Both the position numbers and the translations under genes were made by a program. The notes below the pieces were generated by a model. The model ran no database searches, was not told the DNA's origin, and saw nothing but the letters and a program-made list of their open reading frames with translations. From Pseudomonadota bacterium (lineage in GTDB: Bacteria > Pseudomonadota > Gammaproteobacteria > Steroidobacterales > JBCBZW01), in NCBI GenBank assembly GCA_039193195.1, contig JBCCWS010000005.1, positions 218,637 to 252,210 of the forward strand: a stretch of DNA of 33,574 nucleotides, given 5' to 3'. This document shows positions 25,092 to 33,395 of this stretch, in pieces. Positions within the stretch are counted from its first letter, which is position 1, and each line of letters opens with the position of its first letter.

Positions 25092-27151
25092 GTGAGCGCC
25101 GGACGGCCGAGCGACCCTACCCCGGTCTTCGGCCGTTTCGTAAGCACGAGTGGTCCATCTTCTTCGGCCGTGAGGCGATGGTCGACGCGGTGCTGGAGAA
25201 GCTCACCGATCAGCGCATGGTGGTGGTGCACGGCAGCTCTGGATGCGGCAAATCGTCGTTGATTACCGCGGGTGTGCTGCCGCGGCTCGAGCAGGACGCC
25301 AGCCTTCACGGCATGCGCTGGCAGACCGGACAGATGCGCCCTGGCCGCTCGCCCCTATGGAATCTCGCCGAGGAGATCGGGCGCCTGATCGAGAGGCGAA
25401 CGGATGGTGATCCGTCGTTGGAGGTTACCCGAGGCGTTCGGCGTTTGCTCAATTTAGGGCAGGGGGCATTGAGCGCGATCGATGAGCGCTACCAGCTTGC
25501 GCGCGATGGCAATGCGTGCCTCCTGATCGATCAATTCGAAGAGCTGTTTCGCTACGCCCGTGGTGTGGGCCACGAGGAGGCGGACACCTTCGTGGACGTG
25601 CTCAAGGGATTCGCAGGCCAGGCGCCGCAAGGCCTGTACGCGATCGTGACCATGCGCTCCGATCACCTCGGGGACTGCGCCCAATTCATCGGCTTCGCAG
25701 AGCTCGTCAACAAGACGCAATACCTACTGCCGCGCATGGACAAGCCCGCGCTGATGCGAGCGATCCGCGGGCCGGCGCGGCTGTTTGGTGGCGAAGTCAA
25801 TATCAGGCTAGCCATTCGCTTGATCGATGACGCAGAGAACGAACTCGACGCCCTGCCGCTCGTGCAGCACTGCCTAATGCGCCTGTGGCACAAGGCCAGT
25901 CACGATCACCCGCAGGGCAAACCGACCCTAACTACCGACGGCTACCTGGGCCTGCAGCAGCTCCTGTCAGCCCATGCTGACGAGGTGCTGGCAACTCTCG
26001 TGGCGCTAGCGCCTGAGGCAGATTCGATCGCCGAGCACCTATTCCGCGCGATCACGGAGATCGACAATGAGGGGCGGGGCGTGCGACGGCCGCTTCAGCG
26101 CAGTCAGCTCGAAGCAATCACTCGAAGCGGTCCCGCCGCCTTGGATCATGTGATCGACGGCTTTACTCATGCGGACTGCAGCTTTCTGGTTCGCTCCGCC
26201 GATTCGGACCCGGTCATCGACATCAGCCATGAAGCCTTGATTCGCTGCTGGACCCGCCTTTGCAATCCGGACAACGACGCGACTGGCAAGCGCGCTGAGG
26301 GTTGGCTGTACCGGGAGCAAGAGGACGGCCGGCTCTGGCATGCGCTCGCCGTGCAGGCCGAGTCGGGCGAGAGTATCTCCAACGCCTTGGCGAGCGAACG
26401 CAAGACGTGGTTCGACGCCTTGCCAGGCCCTGCGTGGGCTGAACGCTACGGTGGCCATTGGGCGTCGGTAGAGGAACTGGTGGCCTGCAGCAGCAAGGTG
26501 GCCGAGCGGTTGATGCGCGAACGGCAAGCCGCTTCGGTCGTGTTGCGCGATGGCACGGTCAGTGCGGCGGTCATTCTCCTAGCCTTTACGGCCATCGTGT
26601 TCAGCCTGAACAGGGCGAGCGATCCCGTGCTGGCGGAACTTGTGATGCTCGGACGCAATCTGCCGTCGCTTGTGCTCCCCAGGCAAGATACTGCGAGCGG
26701 TGAAGCGGCCGCGGACCTTTCGCCGTGGTTGGCTGATCTGACTAGTTCAGGCCTGGTCGAGGTCATCGACTCCGCGGAGGGGCAGGTGATCGTGCTGCCT
26801 GGTGCTAAGCTCTTCACGTCTGGAAGCGCACGCTTGCAGGCAAGTGCGGAGCCTACGATATTGGCGGTCGCCGAGGCCTTGAGTGAGGTGCAAGGAGCTA
26901 TCGTTGTCACTGGGCACACTGACAGTGTTCCCCCAAGCGCATTCGGCCGTTTCAAGTCCAACTGGGAGCTTTCCGCTGCGCGGGCGAACGCCGTGAAGAG
27001 AGTGCTCGCGCTGCAGGTGGAACCCAGCCGTATCATGGCGCAAGGTCTGGCCGATACGCTGCCAGTCGCACCTAATGACACGCCGGCCAGTAGGGCGCGA
27101 AACCGCCGCGTCGAGATCACGCTGCTTGGCCGGACGAAGCGCACGCAATGA
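25088..27151 (+). CDS. STAND NTPase fused to a TssL-type OmpA domain through one membrane helix
   Basis: This 687-residue protein begins with an nSTAND1-type NTPase: PYPGLRPFRKHEWSIFFGRE, Walker A GSSGCGKSS at residues 49-57, and Walker B ACLLIDQFEELFR near residue 147. Helical STAND tail features follow up to about residue 480. One transmembrane helix lies at about 488-510. The last 150 residues match the peptidoglycan-binding C-terminal domain of long TssL proteins of type VI secretion: SGLVEVIDS, KLFTSGSARLQ, VTGHTDSVPPSAFGRFKSNW, SAARANAV, NDTPASRARNRRVEITL. Start GTG 25088 overlaps the TIR stop; the stop overlaps the TssM-like ATG. The predicted topology has the NTPase in the cytosol and OmpA in the periplasm. 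STAND replaces the DotU-like TssL domain. Confidence 0.9.
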   Translation: MSERRTAERPYPGLRPFRKHEWSIFFGREAMVDAVLEKLTDQRMVVVHGSSGCGKSSLITAGVLPRLEQDASLHGMRWQTGQMRPGRSPLWNLAEEIGRLIERRTDGDPSLEVTRGVRRLLNLGQGALSAIDERYQLARDGNACLLIDQFEELFRYARGVGHEEADTFVDVLKGFAGQAPQGLYAIVTMRSDHLGDCAQFIGFAELVNKTQYLLPRMDKPALMRAIRGPARLFGGEVNIRLAIRLIDDAENELDALPLVQHCLMRLWHKASHDHPQGKPTLTTDGYLGLQQLLSAHADEVLATLVALAPEADSIAEHLFRAITEIDNEGRGVRRPLQRSQLEAITRSGPAALDHVIDGFTHADCSFLVRSADSDPVIDISHEALIRCWTRLCNPDNDATGKRAEGWLYREQEDGRLWHALAVQAESGESISNALASERKTWFDALPGPAWAERYGGHWASVEELVACSSKVAERLMRERQAASVVLRDGTVSAAVILLAFTAIVFSLNRASDPVLAELVMLGRNLPSLVLPRQDTASGEAAADLSPWLADLTSSGLVEVIDSAEGQVIVLPGAKLFTSGSARLQASAEPTILAVAEALSEVQGAIVVTGHTDSVPPSAFGRFKSNWELSAARANAVKRVLALQVEPSRIMAQGLADTLPVAPNDTPASRARNRRVEITLLGRTKRTQ

Positions 27152-28896
27152 AACCGTTGAAGCTTGCCCTTGGGGCTCTACAGCTGGCGGCCTCGGCAGC
27201 GATCATCTGGCTGCTTGGCCCGTTGATTGGTGTAGGAGCGAGCCAGCCGCTGGCGTCTGCGCACGTGCGGCTGCTTCTTATCGTGGCGCTGGTCGCTGTC
27301 GTGATCTGGCGGACGTTGGTGCCCTTACTTGGACCTACGAAAGCTGATGATGCGTCGGTGGCGCCGCGCACCGGCGTTGCGTCTGGTCAGCGCTGGCTGG
27401 TGCTGCCCGGCTTGGTGACCAACCCACGCTTTGTGGATGCGGTGTTCGCGCTCGTCACCGCTTTGCTACTGCTCGCCTGGGCCGTGACCTACTACGTGAA
27501 TCGAGATCTGGTGCGGGAGGTCGCGCAAGCAACCTACGCGGCGGACTCAGCGATCGCGGGGGTGTCCAGTCGTTCGCTCGATGTGCTTGCGGTGCTGCCG
27601 GCACTGGATGCGACGCTCAGCATCGTCGAGATGACTTCCCGGCGGTCGCGCGAGGCTCTGTCCTGGGGGTTCGATCAACGGCGCAAGCTCAACAGTCAAG
27701 CGAAGTCTGCGTATCGGCGCGTGCTGACCGGCGTGCTGTTGCCGCGCCTGGTGCTAATGCTCGAGCGGCAGCTCGAGCAGAGCGATGAGTCACTGGAGTT
27801 TCGCTACGAGGCCTTGCAGACTTATCTCATGCTCGCCTCTCCCGAGCGCTACGACGCCGACCGTGTCATCGCCTGGATGACGATCGACCTCGAGAAGACC
27901 CTTGGCAGCGACGCCGACTCCCTAACATCGCTCCTCGCCCATGTAGACGCGCTGTTCCGTGTGCTGCCGCACCCGCTGCCCTTCCCGCTCGATTCGAGCC
28001 AGATTCAAGCGACCCAAGCCGAGTTGGCGCAGATTCCGATCGCAGAGCGCCTCCACAGTCGACTCAAGCTACGGGCCGCGGGCGCCCGTCTGCCGGCGTT
28101 CAAGGTCGTCGAGGCGGCCGGGCCGCAGGCTGCGCGGGTGTTTGTCCGTGCCAGCGGCGCTCCGCTCACGCAGGGTGTGCCAGGTCTATACACGCGCGCG
28201 GGCTATCGGGAGGTGGTTGTGGTCGACGGCACGAGCGCTGCGGCCGAACTCATCGACGAGAGCTGGATCCTTGGCGAATACGCGCCATCGACGATAGGTC
28301 CGGAGGTGGTGGAGGAGGCCGAGGCTATCTACTTCCGCGCGTACATTGATCAGTACGACCAACTCCTGTCGGACCTGCGCGTCGCGCCGCTGTCCTCGCC
28401 AAGCTTGGCGGCGCGCATCCTCGGGGACTTAGCCCAACCCTCGTTATCTCCACTGGTCGCGTTGCTCGCGGCCGTGGCACAGGAGACACAGCTTAGGCAG
28501 TATGCCGAACAGACGCGCAGCGTCAGCGACGCGGTCTCTAGGCTGCGGGGCCTGCTCGGGAACGGCGCTGGGACGTCGGCAACAGCAAAGCTGGGCGCGG
28601 CTTCGGTGGACGAGCACTTTGCGTGGGTTCGCGCCTATGCAGACCCCAAAGAACCCTCATCGATGCAGCGCATCCTGGTCTTGCTGGCCAGTGCTTCAGA
28701 ACTTATGGATAAGTTAGCTAAGACCAAAAATCTCGCCCAGGCGCAGTTGGATCAAGGGCATGCTGTTGTTCGGTCGATGCGCAGGGAGGCAGCCGTTCAA
28801 CCAGTATTTCTGCACCATCTGCTAGACGACGTCGCGAGCGGCGTGCAGGCATTGCTGTCTGAAGCGAGCGGGAAGCCCCGAGCGAAAGCGCATTAG
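27148..28896 (+). CDS. TssM/IcmF-like membrane protein lacking the GTPase domain
   Basis: This 582-residue protein resembles a shortened TssM. Two N-terminal helices (AASAAIIWLLGPLIGVG and HVRLLLIVALVAVVIW) are followed, after only about 35 residues, by the third helix (AVFALVTALLLLAWAVTYYV), where TssM normally carries a GTPase domain of about 250 residues. No P-loop is visible. The periplasmic part has the ImcF-related block (RYEALQTYLMLASPERYDAD, then VIAWM), GVPGLYTRAGYREVVV near residue 344, and HFAWVRAYADPKEPSSM. It stops near where the C-terminal TssM beta domain would begin. TssM is usually about 1,100 or more residues. Its ATG overlaps the STAND-TssL stop as ATGA. It likely forms a membrane complex with that protein, as TssM does with TssL. 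Confidence 0.85.
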   Translation: MKPLKLALGALQLAASAAIIWLLGPLIGVGASQPLASAHVRLLLIVALVAVVIWRTLVPLLGPTKADDASVAPRTGVASGQRWLVLPGLVTNPRFVDAVFALVTALLLLAWAVTYYVNRDLVREVAQATYAADSAIAGVSSRSLDVLAVLPALDATLSIVEMTSRRSREALSWGFDQRRKLNSQAKSAYRRVLTGVLLPRLVLMLERQLEQSDESLEFRYEALQTYLMLASPERYDADRVIAWMTIDLEKTLGSDADSLTSLLAHVDALFRVLPHPLPFPLDSSQIQATQAELAQIPIAERLHSRLKLRAAGARLPAFKVVEAAGPQAARVFVRASGAPLTQGVPGLYTRAGYREVVVVDGTSAAAELIDESWILGEYAPSTIGPEVVEEAEAIYFRAYIDQYDQLLSDLRVAPLSSPSLAARILGDLAQPSLSPLVALLAAVAQETQLRQYAEQTRSVSDAVSRLRGLLGNGAGTSATAKLGAASVDEHFAWVRAYADPKEPSSMQRILVLLASASELMDKLAKTKNLAQAQLDQGHAVVRSMRREAAVQPVFLHHLLDDVASGVQALLSEASGKPRAKAH

Positions 28897-28927
28897 CATG
28901 TTGCCAGCGGCCGGTGTCGTGTCGCCC

Positions 28928-29644
28928 TCAAGATCTTGCTATGACGGCCATTACGGCAGTCCGATAGGCGTCGCTGATCGGCAGCTCGACCTCGCCCACC
29001 TCCACGTCGTGATGGGTGATCGCCGTGATGTGGCGGTGGTTGACGAGATAGGAGCGGTGGATGCGCAGAAAGTCGGGGCCGAGCCTAGAGGAGAACGCGT
29101 TCATCGTGCCCTTGATCATGTGCATCTGCGTCTTTGTGAATACCTCCAGGTAGTCCTTCGCGCAGTGCACGTAGAGGATGTCAGAGAGCTTCAGGCGTAG
29201 GTGCTTGCGGTCTTTGCGCACAAAGATGGACTCGCCTGGCGCCTCGGCCGGTGGCGTGTTCGTGCCCTCAGCGCTTTGCCCGGCGTGTAATGCCAGGAAG
29301 CGCTGGACTGCCACGAAGAAGCGCGTGAATTCGATCGGCTTGAGCAAGTAGTCGACCGCTTCCAGCTCAAAGCCCTCTACCGCGTAGTCGCGATAGGCTG
29401 TGGTGAAGATCACTGCAGGTCGCTGGCGCAGACCCTGGTAGAAGTCGGTGCCCTTCATCACTGGCATCTCTATGTCGAGAAACAGTAGATCCATCGCTTC
29501 CTCGGTAAGTACGCGACTCGCCTCTACCGCGCTCGCGCACGATGCCGCCACCTCGAACTGCGGGAACTGCTCCAGGTGCGTGCCGATGAGCTCGCGCCCG
29601 AGGGCTTCGTCGTCGACGATCAGGCAGCGGTAACGATGGGGCAT
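28928..29644 (-). CDS. LytTR-type response regulator
   Basis: This 238-residue protein has an N-terminal receiver with acidic pair Asp11-Asp12 (LIVDDEALG), phosphoacceptor Asp57 in LLFLDIEMP, and the Thr and Lys switch residues in VIFTTAY and YLLKPI. A C-terminal LytTR domain follows (IFVRKDRKHLRLKLSDILYV, FLRIHRSYLVNHRHI). It should bind promoter DNA when phosphorylated by the partner kinase just upstream. ATG 29644 lies inside the last 25 bases of the kinase gene, so expression is coupled. The frame extends upstream to 29719, but that part only shadows the kinase. It is convergent with the TssM-like gene with 31 bp between stops. Confidence 0.93.
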   Translation of the reverse strand: MPHRYRCLIVDDEALGRELIGTHLEQFPQFEVAASCASAVEASRVLTEEAMDLLFLDIEMPVMKGTDFYQGLRQRPAVIFTTAYRDYAVEGFELEAVDYLLKPIEFTRFFVAVQRFLALHAGQSAEGTNTPPAEAPGESIFVRKDRKHLRLKLSDILYVHCAKDYLEVFTKTQMHMIKGTMNAFSSRLGPDFLRIHRSYLVNHRHITAITHHDVEVGEVELPISDAYRTAVMAVIARS

Positions 29645-30855
29645 GTGTTGGCCAGCGTCAGGGTGGCGGTGTAGCGCCCGTCGAGGTCGTTTACGGTCAG
29701 GTCGTGGGTATCCGGACACTGCAGGGCAAGTTGGCGTTGCAGGTTGCGCAGGCCGATGGCCTGCTCGCCAGCATCGCCTGTGGTCGTGGTGGACTTCGGT
29801 GGACGCGTGTTGCTGATCTCGAAGCGCAGTGTGTTCGCTTCTTCCACCAAGGTCACTTCGATTTGAGCCGCGTCGAGGGAGTTGGCGACACCGTGCTTAA
29901 AGGCGTTCTCGAGCAGCGTTAGAAACAGCAGCGGCGGCACCTGATGCTCAGGCGATACCCGCTGCGAGAAACGCACCGTGAGGCGGTCGCCGAAGCGCAG
30001 CTTCTCGAGGGCGATGTAGGCCTCGATCATCGCCACTTCGTCACGCAGGGACACGACGCGCTCGCTTCCGCGGTACAGGACGTAGTCGAGGATGCTGGAG
30101 AGGCGCGCGACCGCCTCTGCGGTCAGCGCAGAGCGTTTGAGCGCTAAGGCGTAGATGTTGTTGAGCGTATTAAAGATGAAATGGGGATTAAGCTGGCTCT
30201 TCAGGGCGTCCAGTTCCGCGGCGCGCTGCTGTTCGCGCAGCTTGAGCAGTGACTGTTGGCGCAGGGAGTAGCGCACGGCGATGAGGACGGCTGCCGGCAG
30301 TACCAGGTGGGGCAGCTTTGAGAGCAGAATGTAGCGACTGACGTACGAGAACCCGAGGCGCTCGACGAGTGTTAGCTCGCCGAGGATCTCCCGATAGCGG
30401 GCTCCGTAGCCTTCTGCGTGCGCAGACTCCAGGTAGAAGTAGCTGACGAGAATGTTCACCTCGGCTGCGCAGAGCACTAGCAGGAGCAGGAGCACGAGAA
30501 AGCGGCCGGTGGCGCCTTGATCGAGCCAGCGAGGCACGAGGTAGACGATGGTCACGGTGGCCACTGCCATCTGCAGAGCCGTGGTAAGGCCGATGACCTC
30601 TAGGGCTTCCCGTGCGGAGATGAAGCGCTGCCAATCGGGCCCGATGTTGATCAGTACCACAACGGCCCAAAACAGGCTGATCATCGTGAACGCGGATCCA
30701 AACGGTGTAGGGGTTGAGCTCGCTCTGGGCATCGTGTGCTTCGCGGTGCAGGGGCCGTCGATCGTAAACCCCGTCCCGGGGAAGTGAGGGGCGCCTCCGC
30801 CGCAAGGCGCGCTGGCGTCGCTGAAGGCAGCCATAGCGTCGACGAAAGGCTCCAT
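29620..30855 (-). CDS. LytS/YpdA-type sensor histidine kinase
   Basis: This protein of about 411 residues has four hydrophobic helices at about residues 55-195 with no named sensor domain, then a His_kinase-type phosphoacceptor helix with LKSQLNPHFIFNTLNNIYAL (His225) and an ATP-binding domain marked by LLFLTLLENAFKHGV. It has the layout of the YehU/LytS class that pairs with LytTR regulators, and its partner follows with a 25-base overlap. The start is uncertain: ATG 30855 has GAGGAAA about 14 bases upstream and ATG 30732 is a plausible shorter form. The signal it senses cannot be read. It is divergent from the SDR-transporter pair, which may be its target (inference). Confidence 0.9.
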   Translation of the reverse strand: MEPFVDAMAAFSDASAPCGGGAPHFPGTGFTIDGPCTAKHTMPRASSTPTPFGSAFTMISLFWAVVVLINIGPDWQRFISAREALEVIGLTTALQMAVATVTIVYLVPRWLDQGATGRFLVLLLLLVLCAAEVNILVSYFYLESAHAEGYGARYREILGELTLVERLGFSYVSRYILLSKLPHLVLPAAVLIAVRYSLRQQSLLKLREQQRAAELDALKSQLNPHFIFNTLNNIYALALKRSALTAEAVARLSSILDYVLYRGSERVVSLRDEVAMIEAYIALEKLRFGDRLTVRFSQRVSPEHQVPPLLFLTLLENAFKHGVANSLDAAQIEVTLVEEANTLRFEISNTRPPKSTTTTGDAGEQAIGLRNLQRQLALQCPDTHDLTVNDLDGRYTATLTLANTCPIVTAA

Positions 30856-30966
30856 GTGATCGACCGGTTTCCTCGTCGATAGTTTCCTCCCAATGGTCGA
30901 GAAAGGAATCGACCTTGGCCTCCCTCGGCTAGCGTGACCCGTTCCACCCACCGCCGGGAGGTCCCC

Positions 30967-31923
30967 GTGAGAATTGCCTTTGTCCTAATTGCTCTGTTCG
31001 CACTTACCACCACCTACGCAGATGACCATAACGCGGTCTCGCCAAGGGCCGTGCTCGTCACGGGGGCCAGCTCCGGCATCGGCCAGCGTATTGCCACCAC
31101 CCTGGCCGAACAGGGGTTCTACGTCTACGCAGGGGCGCGCAAGGCCCGTGACATCGAAGCTCTCAGCGCTCACCCTCGTGTGGAAGGTATCCGCCTGGAC
31201 GTGACGCGCCAGGAGGAGATCGACGCAGCCGTCGCGACCATTCGCGAGCGCGGTCGCGGGTTGTATGGACTGGTCAACAATGCTGGCGTCTTCCTCTTCG
31301 ATCCCCTCATCGAGGTGAGCGAGGCGGACATGCAGTTCATCATGGACGTGAACGTGATGGGCCCCTATCGCGTCACCAAGGCCTTCGCGCCCCTAATCAT
31401 CGCGAGTGAAGGGCGGATCACCAGCACCGGTTCGGTCGCTGGGCTCTTCTCGGCCGCGCTGTTTGGTCCCTACGGCATGTCCAAGCATGCGATGGAAGCC
31501 TACACGGATGCTCTCGCCGGTGAGATGGCCAAGTTCGACGTGGACGTCAGCATCGTGGAGCCCGGCAACTTCCGCTCCAACATCATGAAGAACATGCACC
31601 GGCGCCTCGAGCAACTGGACCGGGGCGAGCGCACGTCGGCGTTCCGCGAGGAGATCGCTCGCTTCGCCTCCTTCACCCAGCAGGACCGTTCGCACCACGC
31701 AGACCCGCAGCCCGTGGCCGACGCGGTGCTGGATTTCTTGACGGCGGAAGATCCCAAGATGCGCTACCTGGTCGTGCCCAACGAACGCGAGGCCACCCTG
31801 GCGATCTCCCGGTCGCTCGCCAAGGTGCTGGAGCTCAATGGCGATCACCGTTTTGCCAAGACCCGCGATGAGCTCGTGACCATCCTCGATGATCTCCTGG
31901 ACGCCAAGGCGGTGATTCGGTGA
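30967..31923 (+). CDS. SDR family oxidoreductase with N-terminal signal peptide
   Basis: This 318-residue protein has the classical SDR elements: cofactor loop VTGASSGIGQRIA, NNAG in LVNNAGVFLFDP, the catalytic Ser in STGSVAGLF, and YxxxK in YGMSKHAM. It should use NAD(P)H to reduce or oxidise a small molecule. It is odd in that it starts with a hydrophobic run ending in TTTYADD, like a signal peptide, which suggests export; if exported, cofactor supply would be a question. The start is GTG 30967, eight bases after GGGAGG; the frame from 30934 lacks a ribosome site. Its stop overlaps the next gene's GTG as GTGA, so it is cotranscribed with the transporter. Confidence 0.9.
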   Translation: MRIAFVLIALFALTTTYADDHNAVSPRAVLVTGASSGIGQRIATTLAEQGFYVYAGARKARDIEALSAHPRVEGIRLDVTRQEEIDAAVATIRERGRGLYGLVNNAGVFLFDPLIEVSEADMQFIMDVNVMGPYRVTKAFAPLIIASEGRITSTGSVAGLFSAALFGPYGMSKHAMEAYTDALAGEMAKFDVDVSIVEPGNFRSNIMKNMHRRLEQLDRGERTSAFREEIARFASFTQQDRSHHADPQPVADAVLDFLTAEDPKMRYLVVPNEREATLAISRSLAKVLELNGDHRFAKTRDELVTILDDLLDAKAVIR

Positions 31924-33269
31924 GCCAGGCCTGCGGTTGGTTCGAGGGCATCACCTTGATTCGCCCCAACGAGCGCCAGGCGACCGTCCTGTCCTTCCTC
32001 CTCGTGTTCCTGCTCATGGCGGCCTACTTCGTGCTGCGCCCGGTGCGCGATGCGATGGCCAGCGACTGGAGTGACGCGCAGGTGAGCCTACTCTGGAACC
32101 TCCAGTTCTTTCTGAGCACAGGCCTGGTGGTGCTCTACAGCTTCGCTGTCTCTCGGCTGCCCTTGAAGCGCGTTGTGCCCGGTGTCTACGCCGTGTTCGC
32201 GATCAGCTTCATGGCGTTCTGCCTGATCACCCCGGTGGTGAGCGATCCCACGTGGCTCGAGAAGGCCTTTTACATGTGGGTCTCCGCCTTCAGCTTGTTC
32301 AACGTGTCGGTGTTCTGGTCCTTCATGGCCGATACCTTCACCCAGGACCAGTCAAAGCGTTTGTTCGCTACTATCGGTGCGGGGGCGAGCGCCGGGGCGA
32401 TCGTGGGGCCGGCCTTACCCGCGCTCCTCGCCCAGGCCGTCGGCCTCGAGACCTTGCTCCTGATCGCCGCCAGCGGGTTATTCGCTGTAGTGCCGATCAT
32501 CCTGCGCGTACAGCGCTTGAAGCTCACGCAGCTGGACAACGCTCAGCACGCGCTCAGCGCCGAGCAGCTGCAGGGCAAGCTCGAAGGACGTTGGTGGAGC
32601 GGCTTTCGCGATGTGCTGAGCAACCGCTACCTGTTGGCGATCGCGCTGTTCATCCTGCTCTACGTGTTCATCGGCTCCTTCATGTACTTCATCCAGAAGA
32701 ACCTGCTGGCGGAGTTCACTCGCGTGGAGCGCACCCAGATCCTGGGCGGCATCAGCTGGTTGGTGAACACGCTCACGTTCGCTTGTGCACTGCTGGTGAC
32801 GGGCAGGCTGGTTCGCCGGTGCGGCATGGCGGTGACCTTGGCGTGCCTGCCGGTCACGTTGGTGGTGGCGATGGCCGCACTCGCCTTCGCGCCGCTGATC
32901 GTCCTGCTGCTGGCGGCAGACGTGGCGCGCCGGGTGGGCAACTACGCGGTGACGCGCCCCGCACGCGAGATGCTGTTCACCCAGGTGAGTGCCGATCAGC
33001 GTTTCAAGGCCAAGCCCGTGCTGGACGTGGTGGTGTATCGCGGTGGCGATGCCATCAGTGGCAGCGCGTTTGCGTTGCTGAGTGAGGGCCTGGCGTTGAG
33101 CTTGGGGGCGATCGCGCTGATCGGTAGTGCGGCGGCGGCGCTCTGGGCGTGGGTTGGGATGGACCTTGGGAGGCGCTACGGGCGGATGGAGGGGGAAGGA
33201 CAGCGCGAGGTATCGGCAGCGAGTGCGTCGCCGTCGGCGAGCGGTTCCCTCGGGTCGTTGCCAACCTAG
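31920..33269 (+). CDS. MFS transporter resembling NTP/NDP exchangers
   Basis: This 449-residue protein has about twelve hydrophobic helices. The start RPNERQATVLSFLLVFLLMA, followed by FVLRPVRDAMASDW, is the signature of the bacterial proteins annotated as NTP/NDP exchange (TlcC-like) MFS transporters. Motifs FSFMADTFTQDQSKRLF (read here as WSFMADTFTQDQSKRLF) and GAGASAGAIVGPALP support that group. Whether this free-living type exchanges nucleotides is not known, so I give no symbol. It starts at GTG 31920, overlapping the SDR stop, so the two probably work together. The C-terminal tail after the last helix is Gly/Arg/Ser-rich. Confidence 0.88.
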   Translation: MSQACGWFEGITLIRPNERQATVLSFLLVFLLMAAYFVLRPVRDAMASDWSDAQVSLLWNLQFFLSTGLVVLYSFAVSRLPLKRVVPGVYAVFAISFMAFCLITPVVSDPTWLEKAFYMWVSAFSLFNVSVFWSFMADTFTQDQSKRLFATIGAGASAGAIVGPALPALLAQAVGLETLLLIAASGLFAVVPIILRVQRLKLTQLDNAQHALSAEQLQGKLEGRWWSGFRDVLSNRYLLAIALFILLYVFIGSFMYFIQKNLLAEFTRVERTQILGGISWLVNTLTFACALLVTGRLVRRCGMAVTLACLPVTLVVAMAALAFAPLIVLLLAADVARRVGNYAVTRPAREMLFTQVSADQRFKAKPVLDVVVYRGGDAISGSAFALLSEGLALSLGAIALIGSAAAALWAWVGMDLGRRYGRMEGEGQREVSAASASPSASGSLGSLPT

Positions 33270-33395
33270 CGGCGACCCGGCGGACGGTAGGGCAACTGCC
33301 CCCCGATAGCCCGGGCTTACCACTTAACCGAACGGCGCTGGTGCGTCGCGCAAGTGCAACAATGCGCGTGATGTTCATCAAATAAGCGATAGAAA

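Noticed and set aside
24036-28896. Ordinary type VI secretion locus
   Set aside because: Only TssL-tail and TssM-core relatives are present, both altered. No sheath, tube, spike, baseplate or ClpV gene is in the window.
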